Shown in pieces: positions 48,028-60,266 of a stretch of 64,000 nucleotides of DNA; within the stretch, counting starts at the first letter, position 1; each line of letters starts with the position of its first letter. The stretch covers positions 62,001 to 126,000 of the forward strand of contig NZ_JHWJ01000015.1 in NCBI RefSeq assembly GCF_000687555.1, given 5' to 3'. The translations under genes were made by a program, and so were the position numbers. The DNA comes from [Clostridium] aerotolerans DSM 5434 (GTDB taxonomy: Bacteria; Bacillota; Clostridia; Lachnospirales; Lachnospiraceae). The notes beneath the pieces are model-generated. The model was given only the letters and a program-made list of their open reading frames with translations. It was not told the origin of the DNA and did not search any database.

Positions 48028-49626
48028 TTATTTCATATAATCCAGGGCTGCCCGCTCGATGGAAAGCCCGGTTTTATACCGCTCCATAAATACGTTAAAT
48101 CCGGCTTCGTCCTCTGAATCCGGCTTTATCACCGTACCAGTTTCCCCATGGAACACCTTTTGAGCCAGGTAATGATCTAAGGTCTCGCCTTCATCCTTTC
48201 GGATCATATAGGAAGCCAAAAGAGCTGCTCCCCAGGCACCGCCTTCTCCTGCCGTTTCCATAACCGAAACCGGAACGTTCATGGCTGCTGCCATAATGCT
48301 CTGACCTACACCTTTTGTCTTAAATAAACCGCCATGGCCAAGAAGCACATCAAGCTTAACACCTTCCTCATAAAGAATTTCCATACCAACCTTTAAAGCT
48401 CCAAGTGAAGTATAAAGATGTACTCTCATAAAGTTAGCCAGATTGAAACGGCTGTTAGGCGTACGCACGAATAATGGCCTTCCCTCTTCAAAATGTGTGA
48501 TATGCTCCCCGGATAAGTAGCCGTAAGATAAGAGACCTCCTCCATCCTTATCTCCTTCCAAAGCTTTTTGATAAAGAGTGGAAAACAAAGTATTCTTATC
48601 CGTCTTCATTCCCATTGTCTCAGCAAACTCCTCAAACAGAGAAACCCAGGCGTTTAAATCCGAGGTACAGTTATTGCAGTGTACCATTGCCACGGAGTCT
48701 CCTGCTGGTGTGGTGACCAAATCTATTTCTTCATAAACCTTAGAAAGCTCCTTTTCCAGTACGACCATGGCAAATACACTGGTTCCTGCGGACACATTTC
48801 CCGTTCTTCTGGCGACGCTGTTGGTGGCCGTCATTCCGGTTCCTGCATCTCCTTCCGGGGGACAAAGAGGTATTCCTGCATTTAAATTGCCACTGACATC
48901 AAGAAGGGCAGCCCCCTCTTCAGTCAATGTACCGGCTTCTTCGCCTGCGGTCAAGACCTTTGGCATAATATCTCTAAGCTTCCAGGGCAGACCTTCCGGT
49001 TCGATGAGGGAATCAAACTGTTCCACCATCCGCTCATAATAATCCTTTGTGGTGCTGTCAACAGGAAACATGCCGGCACAATCTCCAATTCCAAGCACCC
49101 GCTTTCCTGTAAGCTTCCAGTGAACATAGCCTTCCAGGGTAATGAGATAATCTATGGCTGAAACGTGCTCTTCCTTATTTAGAATCGCCTGATAGAGGTG
49201 AGCAACGCTCCATCTCTGAGGAATATGATAGGAAAAAATATCAGTCAGCTTTTTGGAGGCCTCTCCTGTCATGGTATTTCTCCACGTACGGAAAGGAACC
49301 AGTATTTCCCCTTCCTTGTCAAAAGCCATATATCCATGCATCATGGCAGAAAAACAGATAGCGCCAATGGTGGTCAGGGTTTCCCCGTAGGTTTCCTTTA
49401 CTTCCTTTGCCATCTTCTGGTAGCTGTCCTGTACTCCACTCCAGATATCAGGTATGGAATACGTCCATACTCCATTTTCATACTTATTTTCCCAATCATG
49501 ACTGCCGGAAGCAATGGGGTTATGGTCTTCATCCACTAATACTGCTTTGATTCTGGTAGAACCAAGCTCAATTCCAAGTGCTGTTTTGCCTTCCCGAATT
49601 GCTGCTGCGATATCGTTTCCTTTCAT
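48028..49626 (-). CDS. araB: ribulokinase, FGGY family
   Basis: Phosphorylates L-ribulose. At 532 residues it has the N-terminal ATP site ([18 protein letters not shown]), the middle [14 protein letters not shown] and the C-terminal [14 protein letters not shown] and [10 protein letters not shown] motifs of FGGY carbohydrate kinases. The length and araA/araD neighbours fit AraB, though the sequence belongs to the clostridial rather than the E. coli branch. AGGAGGGG precedes the ATG. Confidence 0.95.
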   Translation of the reverse strand: MKGNDIAAAIREGKTALGIELGSTRIKAVLVDEDHNPIASGSHDWENKYENGVWTYSIPDIWSGVQDSYQKMAKEVKETYGETLTTIGAICFSAMMHGYMAFDKEGEILVPFRTWRNTMTGEASKKLTDIFSYHIPQRWSVAHLYQAILNKEEHVSAIDYLITLEGYVHWKLTGKRVLGIGDCAGMFPVDSTTKDYYERMVEQFDSLIEPEGLPWKLRDIMPKVLTAGEEAGTLTEEGAALLDVSGNLNAGIPLCPPEGDAGTGMTATNSVARRTGNVSAGTSVFAMVVLEKELSKVYEEIDLVTTPAGDSVAMVHCNNCTSDLNAWVSLFEEFAETMGMKTDKNTLFSTLYQKALEGDKDGGGLLSYGYLSGEHITHFEEGRPLFVRTPNSRFNLANFMRVHLYTSLGALKVGMEILYEEGVKLDVLLGHGGLFKTKGVGQSIMAAAMNVPVSVMETAGEGGAWGAALLASYMIRKDEGETLDHYLAQKVFHGETGTVIKPDSEDEAGFNVFMERYKTGLSIERAALDYMK

Positions 49627-49641
49627 TTTGGACCCCTCCTT

Positions 49642-49676
49642 TAAAATAGGCCCGCCCCCTTAAGGAGGCGGACCCC
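49642..49676 (-). other. intercistronic hairpin between araA and araB
   Basis: An 11-bp GC-rich stem with two G-U pairs (49649-49659 against 49664-49674, loop TTAA) lies 12 nt after araA. It is followed on the minus strand by TATTTT, then the araB ribosome site. It may give partial termination or protect the araA message. Confidence 0.5.
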
Positions 49677-49685
49677 ATCAAGTTC

Positions 49686-51179
49686 TTAGCGGTACACTAC
49701 CGAATTCCATTTCAATTCGTTCTTTAAATCACGTATGGTTGTATTCTCATCAATGAAGACAGCTTCAATTCCCATAGCTTCCGCCCAATCTCCCATCTGC
49801 TCTGGAGTCAGGTCATAGGAAAATGCCGTATGATGCGCACCTCCAGCCAGAATCCAGCTCTCTGCTCCGGTAATTAAATTTGGCTCCGGAGTCCAGAAGG
49901 CAGTTGCAACTGGAAGCTTTGGCATCGGCTTTTCTGTCTTTTTGCAGTTTACGGTATTGATGATAAGACGGAATCTGTTTCCAAGATCAATGAGGGAGGT
50001 GGCAATCCCTCTTCCCTCTTTTGCTGTAAATACAAGGCGCGCCGGATCTTCCTTATTGCCCATAGAAAGAGGATTCACCCGGATTCCAACCTTGCCGTCA
50101 GCAATGCTTGGACATACCTCCAGCATATGGGCCTGTAGAATTCCTTCCTTACCGGGAACTAAGTTGTAGGTATAATCCTCCATAAAGGAGGTTCCCTTGG
50201 CATCCTTAATCCCAGAGGTCATAAGCTTCATTATGCGTACCATGGCAGCAGTCTTCCAGTCACCCTCCGCTCCAAAGCCATAGCCCTTTTCCATCAGACG
50301 CTGGATGGCAAGGCCCGGAAGCTGCTGCAATGCACCAAGATCCCCAAAATGGGTGACAATGGCCTGATAATTCTTCTCCCTCAGGAACTGTTCGAATCCC
50401 AGCTCAATCCTCGCCTGGGCTGCCACATGGGCTTTAAACTCCTCCGGGCTTCTGCCTTCGGTCAGAATTTCATAACGGCTGTAATATTCTTCTACCAGAG
50501 AAGATACCTCGCCCTCTTTTACATCCTTTACAAAGTCTGTGATCTCACTGACCGGGTAGGCATCAATCTCCCAGCCGAACTTTAACTGGGCCTCAACCTT
50601 ATCTCCTTCGGTAACAGCTACATTTCTCATGTTATCTGCTACACGGACCACACGGACATGACTGCTTTCCATCACTCCGATTGCGGTACGCATCCAGTCG
50701 CCGATCCGTCTCTGGACACCTTCATCATCCCAGAAGCCAGCGATCACCTTTCTTGCCATTCCCATTCTTGTTACCATGTGGCCGAATTCCCGGTCTCCAT
50801 GGGCAGACTGGTTCTCATTCATGAAATCCATGTCAATGGAGTCATAAGGAATCTCCTGGTTGAACTGGGTATGTAGATGAAGCAGCGGCTTTCTGTATTC
50901 CTGAAGTCCTAAGATCCAGGATTTTGCCGGAGAAAAGGTATGCATCCAGGTAATAACACCGGCACAAGTCTCATCATCATTGGCCTGATGAAACAGGGCG
51001 CGAATAGAAGTATTGTCAATGAGTACCGGCTTTAATACCACTGGAAATGGCAGCAGACCGCAGGCGTTTAACCGCTCTGTAATAATAGCAGAATGCTCCG
51101 CCACATTTCTCAGGCACTCTTCCCCATAGAGATCCTGGGAACCGGTTGCAAACCAGAATTTATATTCTTTACTTACCAT
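49686..51179 (-). CDS. araA: L-arabinose isomerase
   Basis: Manganese enzyme converting L-arabinose to L-ribulose. At 497 residues it is full length, with FWFATGSQDLYGEE at the N-terminus, WMHTFSPAKSW, FGAEGDWKTAA with catalytic Glu, MEDYTYN and the C-terminal metal His in GGAHHTAFS. It follows the arabinofuranosidase by 22 nt, so released arabinose is isomerised directly. Confidence 0.98.
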   Translation of the reverse strand: MVSKEYKFWFATGSQDLYGEECLRNVAEHSAIITERLNACGLLPFPVVLKPVLIDNTSIRALFHQANDDETCAGVITWMHTFSPAKSWILGLQEYRKPLLHLHTQFNQEIPYDSIDMDFMNENQSAHGDREFGHMVTRMGMARKVIAGFWDDEGVQRRIGDWMRTAIGVMESSHVRVVRVADNMRNVAVTEGDKVEAQLKFGWEIDAYPVSEITDFVKDVKEGEVSSLVEEYYSRYEILTEGRSPEEFKAHVAAQARIELGFEQFLREKNYQAIVTHFGDLGALQQLPGLAIQRLMEKGYGFGAEGDWKTAAMVRIMKLMTSGIKDAKGTSFMEDYTYNLVPGKEGILQAHMLEVCPSIADGKVGIRVNPLSMGNKEDPARLVFTAKEGRGIATSLIDLGNRFRLIINTVNCKKTEKPMPKLPVATAFWTPEPNLITGAESWILAGGAHHTAFSYDLTPEQMGDWAEAMGIEAVFIDENTTIRDLKNELKWNSVVYR

Positions 51180-51201
51180 AAGATTACCCCCTTACTTTTA
51201 T

Positions 51202-53410
<2,209 letters not shown>

Positions 53411-53465
53411 AAGTTTTACCTCCTGCTCTTTCCGTAAGATGGATCAAACATCCTCTTACTATCAA

Positions 53466-53496
53466 TGTATAACTTGTACGCACCATTGCACAAGTT
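53466..53496 (-). promoter_or_regulatory. ara operon promoter overlapped by an AraR-like operator
   Basis: AACTTGT (53471-53477) and ACAAGTT (53490-53496) form an inverted repeat with a 12-nt centre; the half site resembles the known AraR sequence with TTGTACG. On the minus strand a -35 TTGTGC (53493-53488) and -10 TATACA (53471-53466), 16 nt apart, straddle it, so bound repressor would block polymerase. It lies 56 nt upstream of the transaldolase start. Confidence 0.7.
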
Positions 53497-53499
53497 GTT

Positions 53500-53831
53500 T
53501 TTCATTATTTTATCACATTTGGTAGTTATTACAAGAAGCTGAGACTTCCTTTATCATCTATATTATGGGAACACTTAAGACATGCAGGACATGTTGTAAA
53601 AATGGGAGATTCCATTGGAAGGATTTGTGGCTTACAGCAGATTGCCGGGAGATTAGAGAGATAGTTGGTTAATTTTTTATCAATTCGATAGATACCAGAT
53701 CGTTTGTTATAAATCATGCAAAATAATCACAAAAACAAGTGATGTTTCCTCTTTTATTATATATTATTATGCAATTTTACAGACCATTAGACAAACTACA
53801 CAATTATACTTTTTATATTTGTAAATCTTTG
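53500..53831. other. gene-poor stretch between the ara promoter and the candidate RNA
   Basis: No convincing gene. Short open frames on both strands (minus 53529-53717; plus about 53472-53663 without a start) have no ribosome site. The sequence after 53700 is strongly AT-rich. Confidence 0.4.
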
Positions 53832-53966
53832 TTGACACTTTTTTTCTCAATTCGGTTATATTATATTTGTAACCCCCCCCAATACATTATATAGTTTTTG
53901 CTACACCCCATAAGAAACGAAATACCTTCTCCGAAAAAAGACCAGCTACCCCAGCTGGTCTTTTTC
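53832..53966 (+). ncRNA. candidate ~95-nt small RNA with C8 start and intrinsic terminator
   Basis: A plus-strand TTGACA (53832-53837) is followed at 19 nt by TATATT (53857-53862). C8 (53873-53880) lies at the predicted start. There is no open frame before a strong terminator, GACCAGCT against AGCTGGTC with flanking A/T (53938-53963). The body has a C-rich unpaired stretch (CCTTCTCC) that could pair with ribosome sites. The terminator also serves the minus-strand dac gene, so a pure terminator with a chance promoter is the alternative. Confidence 0.35.
53937..53966. terminator. bidirectional terminator after the D-Ala-D-Ala carboxypeptidase gene
   Basis: AAGACCAGCT (53938-53947) pairs with AGCTGGTCTT (53953-53962), loop ACCCC. 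A6 lies on one side and T7 on the other. Confidence 0.9.
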
Positions 53967-53971
53967 ATTGC

Positions 53972-55411
53972 TTATTTTTTTCCTTTTGTATTACGGCGCT
54001 CTTTTAACATGCGTTCAAAGGCTTCCGTATCACCATCAGCTCTCAGACGACGTCTCCGTTCTTCTCTCCGAAGCTCGCTTTCCCTGAATTCCTTTTTTCT
54101 TTTATAAACAACGAATCCAGCCCCGGCTCCAACAACAGCCAGAATGCCTAAAATACCAGCAGCCAAAATGCCGATGCTCTTTCCGCCTGACATCTTGACT
54201 CCAGAAGCTGGCAGCTCCTTGCTTCCTTCAGTAGAAGCCGGCTCCTTGGTCCCCTCATCTGTTGTCTGACTCGGGTCTGTGGTACCGGTTTTAGATATTA
54301 AGTAGGCCTGACCAACTTTTCTGTCATTATAAGTATATTGGATCAGTGCAATGGCTCCCTTTGGGCTATCCTTTGGAAGGTCAGTAACCAGTGCTTTCTC
54401 TGCATCGGAAAACTTGGCATCCTTTGGGAGAGTAATGAACTGATTTGTCTGAAGCTCTAAGTCAGAAGGCTGAAAGCTCTTCTCCCCTACTTTCACCGCT
54501 TCCTCTCCCTTGGTATAGGAAGTTTCATTCTCTTCTATCTTAAAATTCTGAAAACGGTCGTATCCAAACTGCAATAGATTCTTACCGTCGATAAAGTACT
54601 GTCTTGGACTTCCCTTTAACACTACGGAAATCAGTCTTCTTCCATCCTGCTCCGCATATGTCACCAGCGTATTGCCTGCTTTGATTAAATACCCCGTCTT
54701 TCCTGCTACGGCAGAAGGGAAATAAAACTCGCTGGCAGTATCTTTTGTTTTCACCAGACGGTGCTCATTGTAAATCGTAAGTCCCTCGGGATTGTTGGCG
54801 GTAGGAGGAATCTTATGGCTTAAGGCAGAACTGATCTCCACCAGCTTTTTGTTGCTGTATGCTGCTTTTGCAATGAGCGCCATATCGTAAGCAGATACAT
54901 ACTGAGTGTCTCCGTTAAGCCCGGAAGGATTGTCAAAATGACTTTCTGCGCAGCCAATCTCCTCCAGCTTCTCATTCATCATCTTCACAAAATCTTCTCT
55001 GCTTCCTGCCACGTGCTCCGCAAGAGCATTGGCTGCCTGATTGCAGGAATGAAGGATAAGAGAATAAAGACAATCTTCCACAGAAAGCTTATCGCCGTCT
55101 GTTACATTTAATTTGTTACCGCTCCCTGCTTCCACATTAAATACCGAATTCTTGGAAAAGGTAACCATGTCATCGGGCTTGGCATGCTCAAGCACCACCA
55201 GCGCGGTCAAAATCTTCGTGATACTGGCAGGGGGATACTGGCCGTGCATATTTTTTCCGAATATGACTGCTCCCGAATCTGCATCGATCACAATACCGGC
55301 TTCTGCCTGGATGTCAGTGTCTGACGGCCAGTCCGGCTTTGCGTATACCGTTATAAGAAATAGCTGGCTGATCAATAGACAGCACAGCAATGTTTTCAAT
55401 CTTTGTTTCAC
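53972..55411 (-). CDS. D-alanyl-D-alanine carboxypeptidase, PBP5/DacF type
   Basis: Trims the pentapeptide of peptidoglycan outside the membrane. Active-site motifs: SITK after PPA, SCN in LHSCNQAAN, and KTG in VAGKTGYL. The start is GTG 55411 (479 residues), with GGAGG 8 nt upstream, giving a clean signal peptide ending near VYA; the ATG starts upstream at 55453 and 55429 lack this. A PBP5-like C-terminal domain follows, then a Thr/Glu-rich linker, one C-terminal membrane helix (GILAAGILGILAVVGAGAGF) and a basic, Arg/Glu-rich tail of about 40 residues. The tail is longer than usual for this family. Confidence 0.94.
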   Translation of the reverse strand: MKQRLKTLLCCLLISQLFLITVYAKPDWPSDTDIQAEAGIVIDADSGAVIFGKNMHGQYPPASITKILTALVVLEHAKPDDMVTFSKNSVFNVEAGSGNKLNVTDGDKLSVEDCLYSLILHSCNQAANALAEHVAGSREDFVKMMNEKLEEIGCAESHFDNPSGLNGDTQYVSAYDMALIAKAAYSNKKLVEISSALSHKIPPTANNPEGLTIYNEHRLVKTKDTASEFYFPSAVAGKTGYLIKAGNTLVTYAEQDGRRLISVVLKGSPRQYFIDGKNLLQFGYDRFQNFKIEENETSYTKGEEAVKVGEKSFQPSDLELQTNQFITLPKDAKFSDAEKALVTDLPKDSPKGAIALIQYTYNDRKVGQAYLISKTGTTDPSQTTDEGTKEPASTEGSKELPASGVKMSGGKSIGILAAGILGILAVVGAGAGFVVYKRKKEFRESELRREERRRRLRADGDTEAFERMLKERRNTKGKK

Positions 55412-55436
55412 GTATTCGTCCTCCGACATGAAACAT

Positions 55437-55476
55437 GCCCTAAAACCGCACATCTAAAATTATACGGTTTTAGGGC
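55437..55476. other. 12-bp hairpin between rny and the carboxypeptidase gene
   Basis: GCCCTAAAACCG (55437-55448) and CGGTTTTAGGGC (55465-55476) are perfect arms. The plus side has T5, but the minus (coding) side has no T run. It may be an mRNA stability or processing element just upstream of the carboxypeptidase ribosome site. Confidence 0.55.
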
Positions 55477-55483
55477 ACTATTT

Positions 55484-57037
55484 TTACTTTGCGTAATCTG
55501 TTACTCTGGACTCCCTGATCACATTGACTTTGATCTGTCCCGGATACTCTAAGGCTTCTTCAATCTTCTTAGAAATATCACGAGCTAAAAGTACCATATC
55601 ATCATCGTTGATTTGATCGGGAACTACCATAATCCGAACCTCACGTCCTGCCTGAATGGCGAAGGACTTGTCCACTCCCTTAAAGGAGTTGGTAATATCT
55701 TCTAACTGTTTTAATCTGTTTGTATATGTCTCCAGAGTCTCTCTTCTGGCTCCAGGTCTTGCCGCAGAAATTGTATCCGCTGCCTGGCAAATACAGGCAA
55801 TAAGGCTCTGTGGCTCAACGTCGCCATGGTGAGATTCTACCGTGTTCAGCACGATTGCAGATTCCTTATACTTTCTGCAGAGCTCTACACCAAGCTGAAT
55901 ATGGGATCCTTCCATCTCATGGTCAACGGCTTTACCGATGTCATGTAATAAACCGGCACGCTTGGCCATACGGATATCAAGTCCGATTTCTCCGGCTAAT
56001 AAACCGGATAACTGGGCAACCTCCATGGAATGCTTTAATGCATTCTGTCCGTAGCTTGTCCTGTATTTCAGCTTGCCAAGCAGTCTGATGAGTTCTGGAT
56101 GAAGACCATGAATTCCCACTTCAAGAGCGGCGGCCTCTCCTTCCTCACGCATATTGGTTTCTACTTCTTTCTGTGCCTTCTCTACCATTTCCTCAATTCT
56201 GGCTGGGTGAATACGTCCATCCACAATGAGTCGTTCCAATGCAATTCTGGCCACTTCTCTACGAACCGGATCGAATCCGGACAATACAACTGCCTCAGGG
56301 GTATCATCAATAATGAGTTCAACACCTGTAAGGGTCTCTAACGTACGAATATTACGGCCTTCTCTACCGATGATCCTGCCTTTCATCTCATCGTTAGGAA
56401 GCTGTACAACAGAAACTGTAGTTTCTGCCACATGATCCGCAGCACATCTTTGAATGGCTGTAACCACGTATTCCTTTGCCTTTTTATCGGCTTCTTCTTT
56501 TGCTTTGTTTTCAAGTTCCTTAATTAATTTCGCAGTGTCATGTTTTACATCATCTTCAACAGATTTTAAAAGATATTCTTTTGCCTGTTCGGAGGTAAGT
56601 CCGGAAATTTTTTCCAGTTCCTGAATGCCCTTTTCATATAATGATTCAACTTCGGCATTTTTCTTATTCAGCGCGTCCTCTCGAGCAGCAAGACCTGCTT
56701 CTCGTTTTTCCATAGCCTCAGACTTCTTGTCCAAGTTTTCTTCCTTGCTTAGTACTCGTCTTTCATAACGTTGAAGCTCAGCTCTTCTTTCCCTGGTTTC
56801 TTTTTCCAGTTCATTCTTAGTCTTTATTGACTCTTCTTTTGCCTCAAGGAGAGCTTCACGCTTCTTTGTCTCAGCGGTCTTTAATGCTTCATCTATTATT
56901 TCCCGGGATTTCTCTTCTGCTGAGCCTATTTTACTTTCATAGGTATTCTTGCGATATGAAATCGCAGCAGACCAGGCAATAAAAGCGACGACTAATGATG
57001 CCAAAATTACAACCAATACAGTCGTGAATACTGACAC
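55484..57037 (-). CDS. rny: ribonuclease Y
   Basis: Membrane-anchored endoribonuclease that initiates mRNA decay in Firmicutes. At 517 residues: N-terminal membrane helix (about 4-25), long coiled coil (about 30-200), KH RNA-binding domain ([15 protein letters not shown], about 217-231) and the HD phosphodiesterase domain with [12 protein letters not shown] (about 360). It follows recA-recX on the same strand, the conserved clostridial order, separated from recX by a 125-nt AT-rich gap. Confidence 0.97.
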   Translation of the reverse strand: MSVFTTVLVVILASLVVAFIAWSAAISYRKNTYESKIGSAEEKSREIIDEALKTAETKKREALLEAKEESIKTKNELEKETRERRAELQRYERRVLSKEENLDKKSEAMEKREAGLAAREDALNKKNAEVESLYEKGIQELEKISGLTSEQAKEYLLKSVEDDVKHDTAKLIKELENKAKEEADKKAKEYVVTAIQRCAADHVAETTVSVVQLPNDEMKGRIIGREGRNIRTLETLTGVELIIDDTPEAVVLSGFDPVRREVARIALERLIVDGRIHPARIEEMVEKAQKEVETNMREEGEAAALEVGIHGLHPELIRLLGKLKYRTSYGQNALKHSMEVAQLSGLLAGEIGLDIRMAKRAGLLHDIGKAVDHEMEGSHIQLGVELCRKYKESAIVLNTVESHHGDVEPQSLIACICQAADTISAARPGARRETLETYTNRLKQLEDITNSFKGVDKSFAIQAGREVRIMVVPDQINDDDMVLLARDISKKIEEALEYPGQIKVNVIRESRVTDYAK

Positions 57038-57162
57038 AGGAGCACCTCCTTATTAGATTTTCATTGTACAACAATACAACACTTCAATTTTAAACTGTTT
57101 TATACATTATGTCAAGTATTTAACCCTTGTTTCCGGTATACTTATACACAATTTCCTTCTCG

Positions 57163-57771
57163 TCAAATATCGTCAAAATTCGCCCCTAAGACACGGTTCA
57201 CCGCTTCGTAAGAGAAACCTTTTCTCCCCAGAGAGGCCATCACTTTGGAACGTTCCTTTCGATCCAGCTCCTTCGGATCGATCCGCTTCTTCCTGATATA
57301 GGCCTGAATCTGGGCTTCCTCATCCACAGGCTGTTCCTTTAAGATATCCCGGATTATCTCTTTGTCCAGACCTTTTCGTTGAAGCTCGAACTGAATCTGC
57401 TTCTCACTCTTTCGCCTGGAATTAAATTCCACGTACCGCTTTCCATAGTTCTCATCATTGATAAACCGGTGCTCCTTTACAAAACCAACGGCATAATCAA
57501 TGGCTTCTTTGGGGTAACCCCCATCCTTTAGCTTCCTTACCAGTTCCTGCTCTGTCTTATCCGAAGCCTTTAAAAGATAAAGCACCCGCTCTCTGGCTCT
57601 TTTAAACAAAACCTCTTTCAGAATCTCCTGATACGTATCTTCTGAAAGCTCTTCCCCTTCTTTGATTCCAAATCTATTACATTCCCCTCTATAAAGAACA
57701 AGAGCAAAGTCTTCATCCAGAATGACTTTACTCCTGCGTTTATCGACGGGCACAATCTCTGTTACTATCAT
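57163..57771 (-). CDS. recX: regulatory protein RecX
   Basis: Binds RecA filaments and inhibits their activity. The 202-residue protein has three RecX helical repeats in the second half (RVLYLLKASDKTEQELVRKL; AVGFVKEHRFINDENYGKRY; RKGFSYEAVNRVLG). The 53-nt gap from recA suggests cotranscription from the SOS-controlled promoter. Confidence 0.94.
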   Translation of the reverse strand: MIVTEIVPVDKRRSKVILDEDFALVLYRGECNRFGIKEGEELSEDTYQEILKEVLFKRARERVLYLLKASDKTEQELVRKLKDGGYPKEAIDYAVGFVKEHRFINDENYGKRYVEFNSRRKSEKQIQFELQRKGLDKEIIRDILKEQPVDEEAQIQAYIRKKRIDPKELDRKERSKVMASLGRKGFSYEAVNRVLGANFDDI

Positions 57772-57824
57772 GAGTGTCCCTTATTCTTTCTATTATATTA
57801 CAACTGCTTATTCAGAGAAAAAGC

Positions 57825-58919
57825 TTATTCCTTTGAGGAAGCTTCCTTATTCTCCTCTGCCTTGATGCGTTTGCTTTCCTTGGCGCCTGCACCATCTGCT
57901 GCCGGTGCATCCACTCCGCCTTCGATTGGGAGACCGTAATTCATACGGACCTTATTCTCAATCTCTAAGCAGATTGCCGGATTATCCTGAAGGTAGATCT
58001 TTGCGTTCTCACGGCCCTGACCAATCTTTGCGTTGTTGTATGCAAACCAGGCTCCGCTCTTTTCAACAATGTTCTCTTTCACCGCCAGATCTAAAACATC
58101 ACCTTCTCTGGAAATACCCTTGCCGAACATGATATCAAATTCCGCTTCCTTAAAAGGAGGAGCGATCTTATTCTTAACTACCTTGATTCTCGCTCTGTTA
58201 CCTACCATATCGCCGCCCTGCTTTAAGGTCTCGATCTTACGGATATCCATACGAACAGAGGCATAGAACTTAAGGGCACGTCCGCCTGTGGTGGTCTCAG
58301 GGCTGCCGAACATAACACCAACCTTCTCACGAAGCTGGTTGATGAAAAGTACGATACAATTGGATTTGCTGATGACTGCTGTCAGCTTTCTAAGGGCCTG
58401 GGACATAAGTCTTGCCTGAAGTCCTACGTGAGAATCTCCCATGTCTCCCTCGATCTCAGCCTTGGGAACAAGAGCTGCAACAGAGTCAACGATTACGATA
58501 TCCACTGCTCCGGAGCGTACCATGGTCTCAGTAATCTCAAGTGCCTGCTCTCCGTTATCCGGCTGGGATATGTAAAGGTTATCAATATCAACTCCGATTT
58601 TCTTAGCGTAAACAGGATCAAGAGCGTGCTCCGCATCAATAAAACCAGCGATTCCGCCACGTTTTTGAACTTCTGCAATAACATGAAGTGCCACCGTAGT
58701 CTTACCGCTTGACTCAGGTCCGTAGATCTCAACGACTCTTCCCTTTGGGATTCCGCCTAATCCTAAGGCGATATCAAGGCTCAGGGCTCCTGTGGGAATG
58801 GTCTCTACATTCATATTGGTTCCGCTGTCACCCAGCTTCATAACAGAACCTTTTCCATATGCTTTCTCTATCTGTGTAAGGGCGGCATCCAGTGCTTTCA
58901 GCTTATCATCTTTATTCAT
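57825..58919 (-). CDS. recA: recombinase RecA
   Basis: ATP-dependent strand exchange and co-protease for LexA. The Walker A GPESSGKT is at 67-74, and Walker [19 protein letters not shown] and the DNA-binding loop region follow. The C-terminal tail is Lys/Glu-rich. The start is ATG 58919 (364 residues), with GGAGG 5 nt upstream. An SOS box and a consensus promoter lie just upstream. Confidence 0.99.
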   Translation of the reverse strand: MNKDDKLKALDAALTQIEKAYGKGSVMKLGDSGTNMNVETIPTGALSLDIALGLGGIPKGRVVEIYGPESSGKTTVALHVIAEVQKRGGIAGFIDAEHALDPVYAKKIGVDIDNLYISQPDNGEQALEITETMVRSGAVDIVIVDSVAALVPKAEIEGDMGDSHVGLQARLMSQALRKLTAVISKSNCIVLFINQLREKVGVMFGSPETTTGGRALKFYASVRMDIRKIETLKQGGDMVGNRARIKVVKNKIAPPFKEAEFDIMFGKGISREGDVLDLAVKENIVEKSGAWFAYNNAKIGQGRENAKIYLQDNPAICLEIENKVRMNYGLPIEGGVDAPAADGAGAKESKRIKAEENKEASSKE

Positions 58920-58933
58920 CTTATCCTCCAACA

Positions 58934-58947
58934 CGAACAAATGTTCT
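58934..58947 (-). promoter_or_regulatory. LexA (SOS) box of recA
   Basis: CGAACAAATGTTCT matches the Gram-positive LexA site, GAAC-N4-GTTC. It lies 15 nt upstream of the recA start codon and just after the promoter, so bound LexA would block initiation or early elongation. Confidence 0.88.
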
Positions 58948-58960
58948 TCTTCTATTCATA

Positions 58961-58989
58961 ATAATAGTATATTTTACGGCAAATGTCAA
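58961..58989 (-). promoter_or_regulatory. recA promoter
   Basis: On the minus strand TTGACA (58989-58984) and TATTAT (58966-58961) are 17 nt apart. The stretch from here to 59211 has no gene; it contains small GC hairpins near 59068-59083 and 59164-59197 without clear T runs. Confidence 0.85.
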
Positions 58990-59211
58990 CTAGTAATTTC
59001 ATGTATCAGTCCAATCAGCATCACACTCCCTGCCTGTCCGGCCTAAAATTTCATACAGTGAAAAAATCCCGGCGAGCTGCCGGATGAGTACTAAAAAAGG
59101 CATGATACCTTTAGAATGTAAGCTAACTATATCACAGGCTGGTCCCTCCTGCAAGGTTTTTATAATCCGGGCCTGCCATCCTTAACAGACCCGGATTTTG
59201 AACGCCATTCT

Positions 59212-60102
59212 TTACAGCAAAAGCCTCTCCACATCAAGAAGCCCCCATCCCTGCTGATTCATGGGAAGACCTAAATCAACGGCCCTCTCCCGAAGCATCA
59301 GCTTCACATCTCTGTTGTTCATATAAGGATATTTCTGCAGCAAAAGCGCAATTGCCCCTGAAACCAGAGGCGTCGACATAGAAGTACCACTCTTACTTTG
59401 ATATTCTCCCGGCTCATTGGCGCAGCTCATAATTCCTGCTCCCGGAGCAATGATTTCCGGTTTGCAGATACAGGCACCGGTGGGGCCCCTTCCGGAATAA
59501 TCAATCATCCGGTTCCCCATAACATTAACTTCCTTATAATCGTCGGAACAGCCTACCGTAATCACCTTCCTGCTGATACCAGGAGTTGTGATGGTATTGG
59601 AGCCAGGTCCCATGTTACCTGCTGCCACACAGACCACAAGGCCGTCATCCCAGGCCGCATTGACTCCCCGCACCAGGACTGAATTTTCCGTCATACCTTT
59701 TCTTGAAAAGGAACCAACGGAAATGTTGACAATACGGATTCCATACCGTTCCCGGTTATCGCGGACCCATTTTAAACCGGCCAGCACATCGGAAGCATAT
59801 CCATTCCCCTTTTTATCAAGAACCTTAAGCATTACGATGTGACACTCTGGTGCAATCCCCATATATTTTCCATCGGAAGCGATTCCGCTTCCTCCAATAA
59901 TTCCAGCAATATGGGTACCATGACCATTATCGTCATAAGCATCCCGCCTGCGGTGAACAATATCCACGAAAGCCGCAACTCTATGTTCGAAGTCCTCATG
60001 AAGAAAAATTCCCGTATCAAGCACTGCAACACCTATGCCCCGCCCGGTAAGACCCATGCGGTAAGCCATGTCACAGTGTAGTGCATCTCTTACATGATCC
60101 AC
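59212..60102 (-). CDS. subtilisin-like serine protease (S8) without propeptide
   Basis: Endopeptidase with a complete triad: Asp29 (VAVLDTGIFLHED), His61 (NGHGTHIAGIIGG) and Ser241 (GTSMSTPLVSGA), with the oxyanion AAGNMGPGSN. The 296 residues begin almost directly with the catalytic domain, and there is no signal peptide or I9 propeptide, like intracellular subtilisins of clostridia. The start is GTG 60102; upstream in frame there is an early stop, and the ribosome site is weak. Target unknown. Confidence 0.92.
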   Translation of the reverse strand: MDHVRDALHCDMAYRMGLTGRGIGVAVLDTGIFLHEDFEHRVAAFVDIVHRRRDAYDDNGHGTHIAGIIGGSGIASDGKYMGIAPECHIVMLKVLDKKGNGYASDVLAGLKWVRDNRERYGIRIVNISVGSFSRKGMTENSVLVRGVNAAWDDGLVVCVAAGNMGPGSNTITTPGISRKVITVGCSDDYKEVNVMGNRMIDYSGRGPTGACICKPEIIAPGAGIMSCANEPGEYQSKSGTSMSTPLVSGAIALLLQKYPYMNNRDVKLMLRERAVDLGLPMNQQGWGLLDVERLLL

Positions 60103-60266
60103 AGTCCACTACCTGATTCCTTTTTTATTAGGATATTCCGCAGTGACTTCCATGGTTTCATTTCAGGAGTAAATTTTTACGTTCCTGCTAATTTACATAA
60201 GACGATATTAAGAAAATCTTCATAATCTATTCAAACAATATACAAACTTTTCCCGAGGGGGTGTGA
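60103..60266. other. intergenic stretch upstream of the S8 protease gene
   Basis: No gene seen. AT-rich; it should hold the minus-strand promoter of the protease, but no box pair stands out. Confidence 0.4.

Noticed and set aside
53472-53717. Short open frames on both strands beyond the ara promoter
   Set aside because: The plus frame has no start codon and overlaps the ara operator. The minus frame (53529-53717) has no ribosome site or homology I can name.
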